Assembly: GCA_903914985.1 (NCBI GenBank)
Contig: CAIWRE010000213.1
Location: 1 to 6,075, forward strand
DNA from: an uncultured beta proteobacterium
Lineage (GTDB): Bacteria > Pseudomonadota > Gammaproteobacteria > Burkholderiales > Burkholderiaceae_C
Reading direction: 5' to 3'
DNA: 6,075 bases
The notes below the pieces were generated by a model that saw only the letters and a program-made list of their open reading frames with translations, was not told the DNA's origin and made no database searches. A program made the position numbers and the translations under genes. This document shows, piece after piece, positions 5,962 to 6,075 of the stretch; position 1 is the first letter of the stretch, and each line of letters starts with the position of its first letter.

Positions 5962-6075
5962 ATGAATGCAAGGTCTACCTCTTCCTCGGCCGCCATTGAA
6001 CTTGTTGGGTTGACCAAGCGCTATGCGCCGGGCGCCAAGCCGGCAGTGGACAGCATCAATTTGCGCATTGCGAGT
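5962..6075 (+). CDS. ABC transporter ATP-binding protein, N-terminus only (cut by window edge)
   Basis: The 38 visible codons read MNARSTSSSAAIELVGLTKRY and then continue through PAVDSINLRIAS, the first two beta strands and the A-loop tyrosine (Tyr21, in TKRY) of an ABC ATPase. The Walker A motif lies beyond the window. The pattern IELxGLTKRY...AVDSINLxI is common in importer ATPases of the spermidine/putrescine, nitrate/taurine and iron types, but the subtype cannot be decided here. No alternative ATG or GTG exists before the conserved region, so 5962 is the likely start. No Shine-Dalgarno precedes it, and the predicted sigma-54 transcript would begin one to three bases before it, so the message may be essentially leaderless. 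Confidence 0.8.
   Translation, partial: MNARSTSSSAAIELVGLTKRYAPGAKPAVDSINLRIAS

Overview
The window looks like a high-GC betaproteobacterial chromosome, most like the Comamonadaceae. This is inferred from codon use, from the style of the terminator and sigma-54 sites, and from the types of protein present; no search was run. There are six protein genes of ordinary size, two of them cut by the window edges. No rRNA, tRNA, CRISPR array or insertion sequence was seen.

Layout. Positions 1-2006 (minus strand) hold nearly all of an acetoacetyl-CoA synthetase (acetoacetate--CoA ligase); its C-terminal end is cut off. A 111-base divergent intergenic region (2007-2117) follows. Four tightly packed plus-strand genes then form a likely operon: an amidase-signature hydrolase (2118-3524), a NodB/CE4-fold hydrolase closely resembling Helicobacter pylori PgdA and bacterial cyclic-imide hydrolase (3545-4429), a 100-residue protein of unknown function beginning MCGVCG (4454-4756), and a CobW/COG0523 G3E GTPase (4753-5781). 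The last two overlap as ATGA. A 180-base regulatory region (5782-5961) follows, holding inverted repeats, a terminator-like hairpin and an excellent sigma-54 (-24/-12) promoter. The N-terminus of an ABC transporter ATPase starts at 5962 and runs off the window.

How the genes may work together (inference). The CE4-type enzyme would open a cyclic imide or related cyclic amide ring to a half-amide. The amidase would then split the half-amide to a dicarboxylate plus ammonia. The CobW GTPase, perhaps with the small Cys-x-x-Cys protein, would supply metal to the metal-dependent ring-opening enzyme. The ABC transporter downstream, with its sigma-54 promoter and NtrC-like dyads, would import a nitrogenous substrate under nitrogen limitation. 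Together this suggests a nitrogen-scavenging module for cyclic imides or similar ring amides, with its own metal-handling pair. The acetoacetyl-CoA synthetase is divergently transcribed and probably unrelated.
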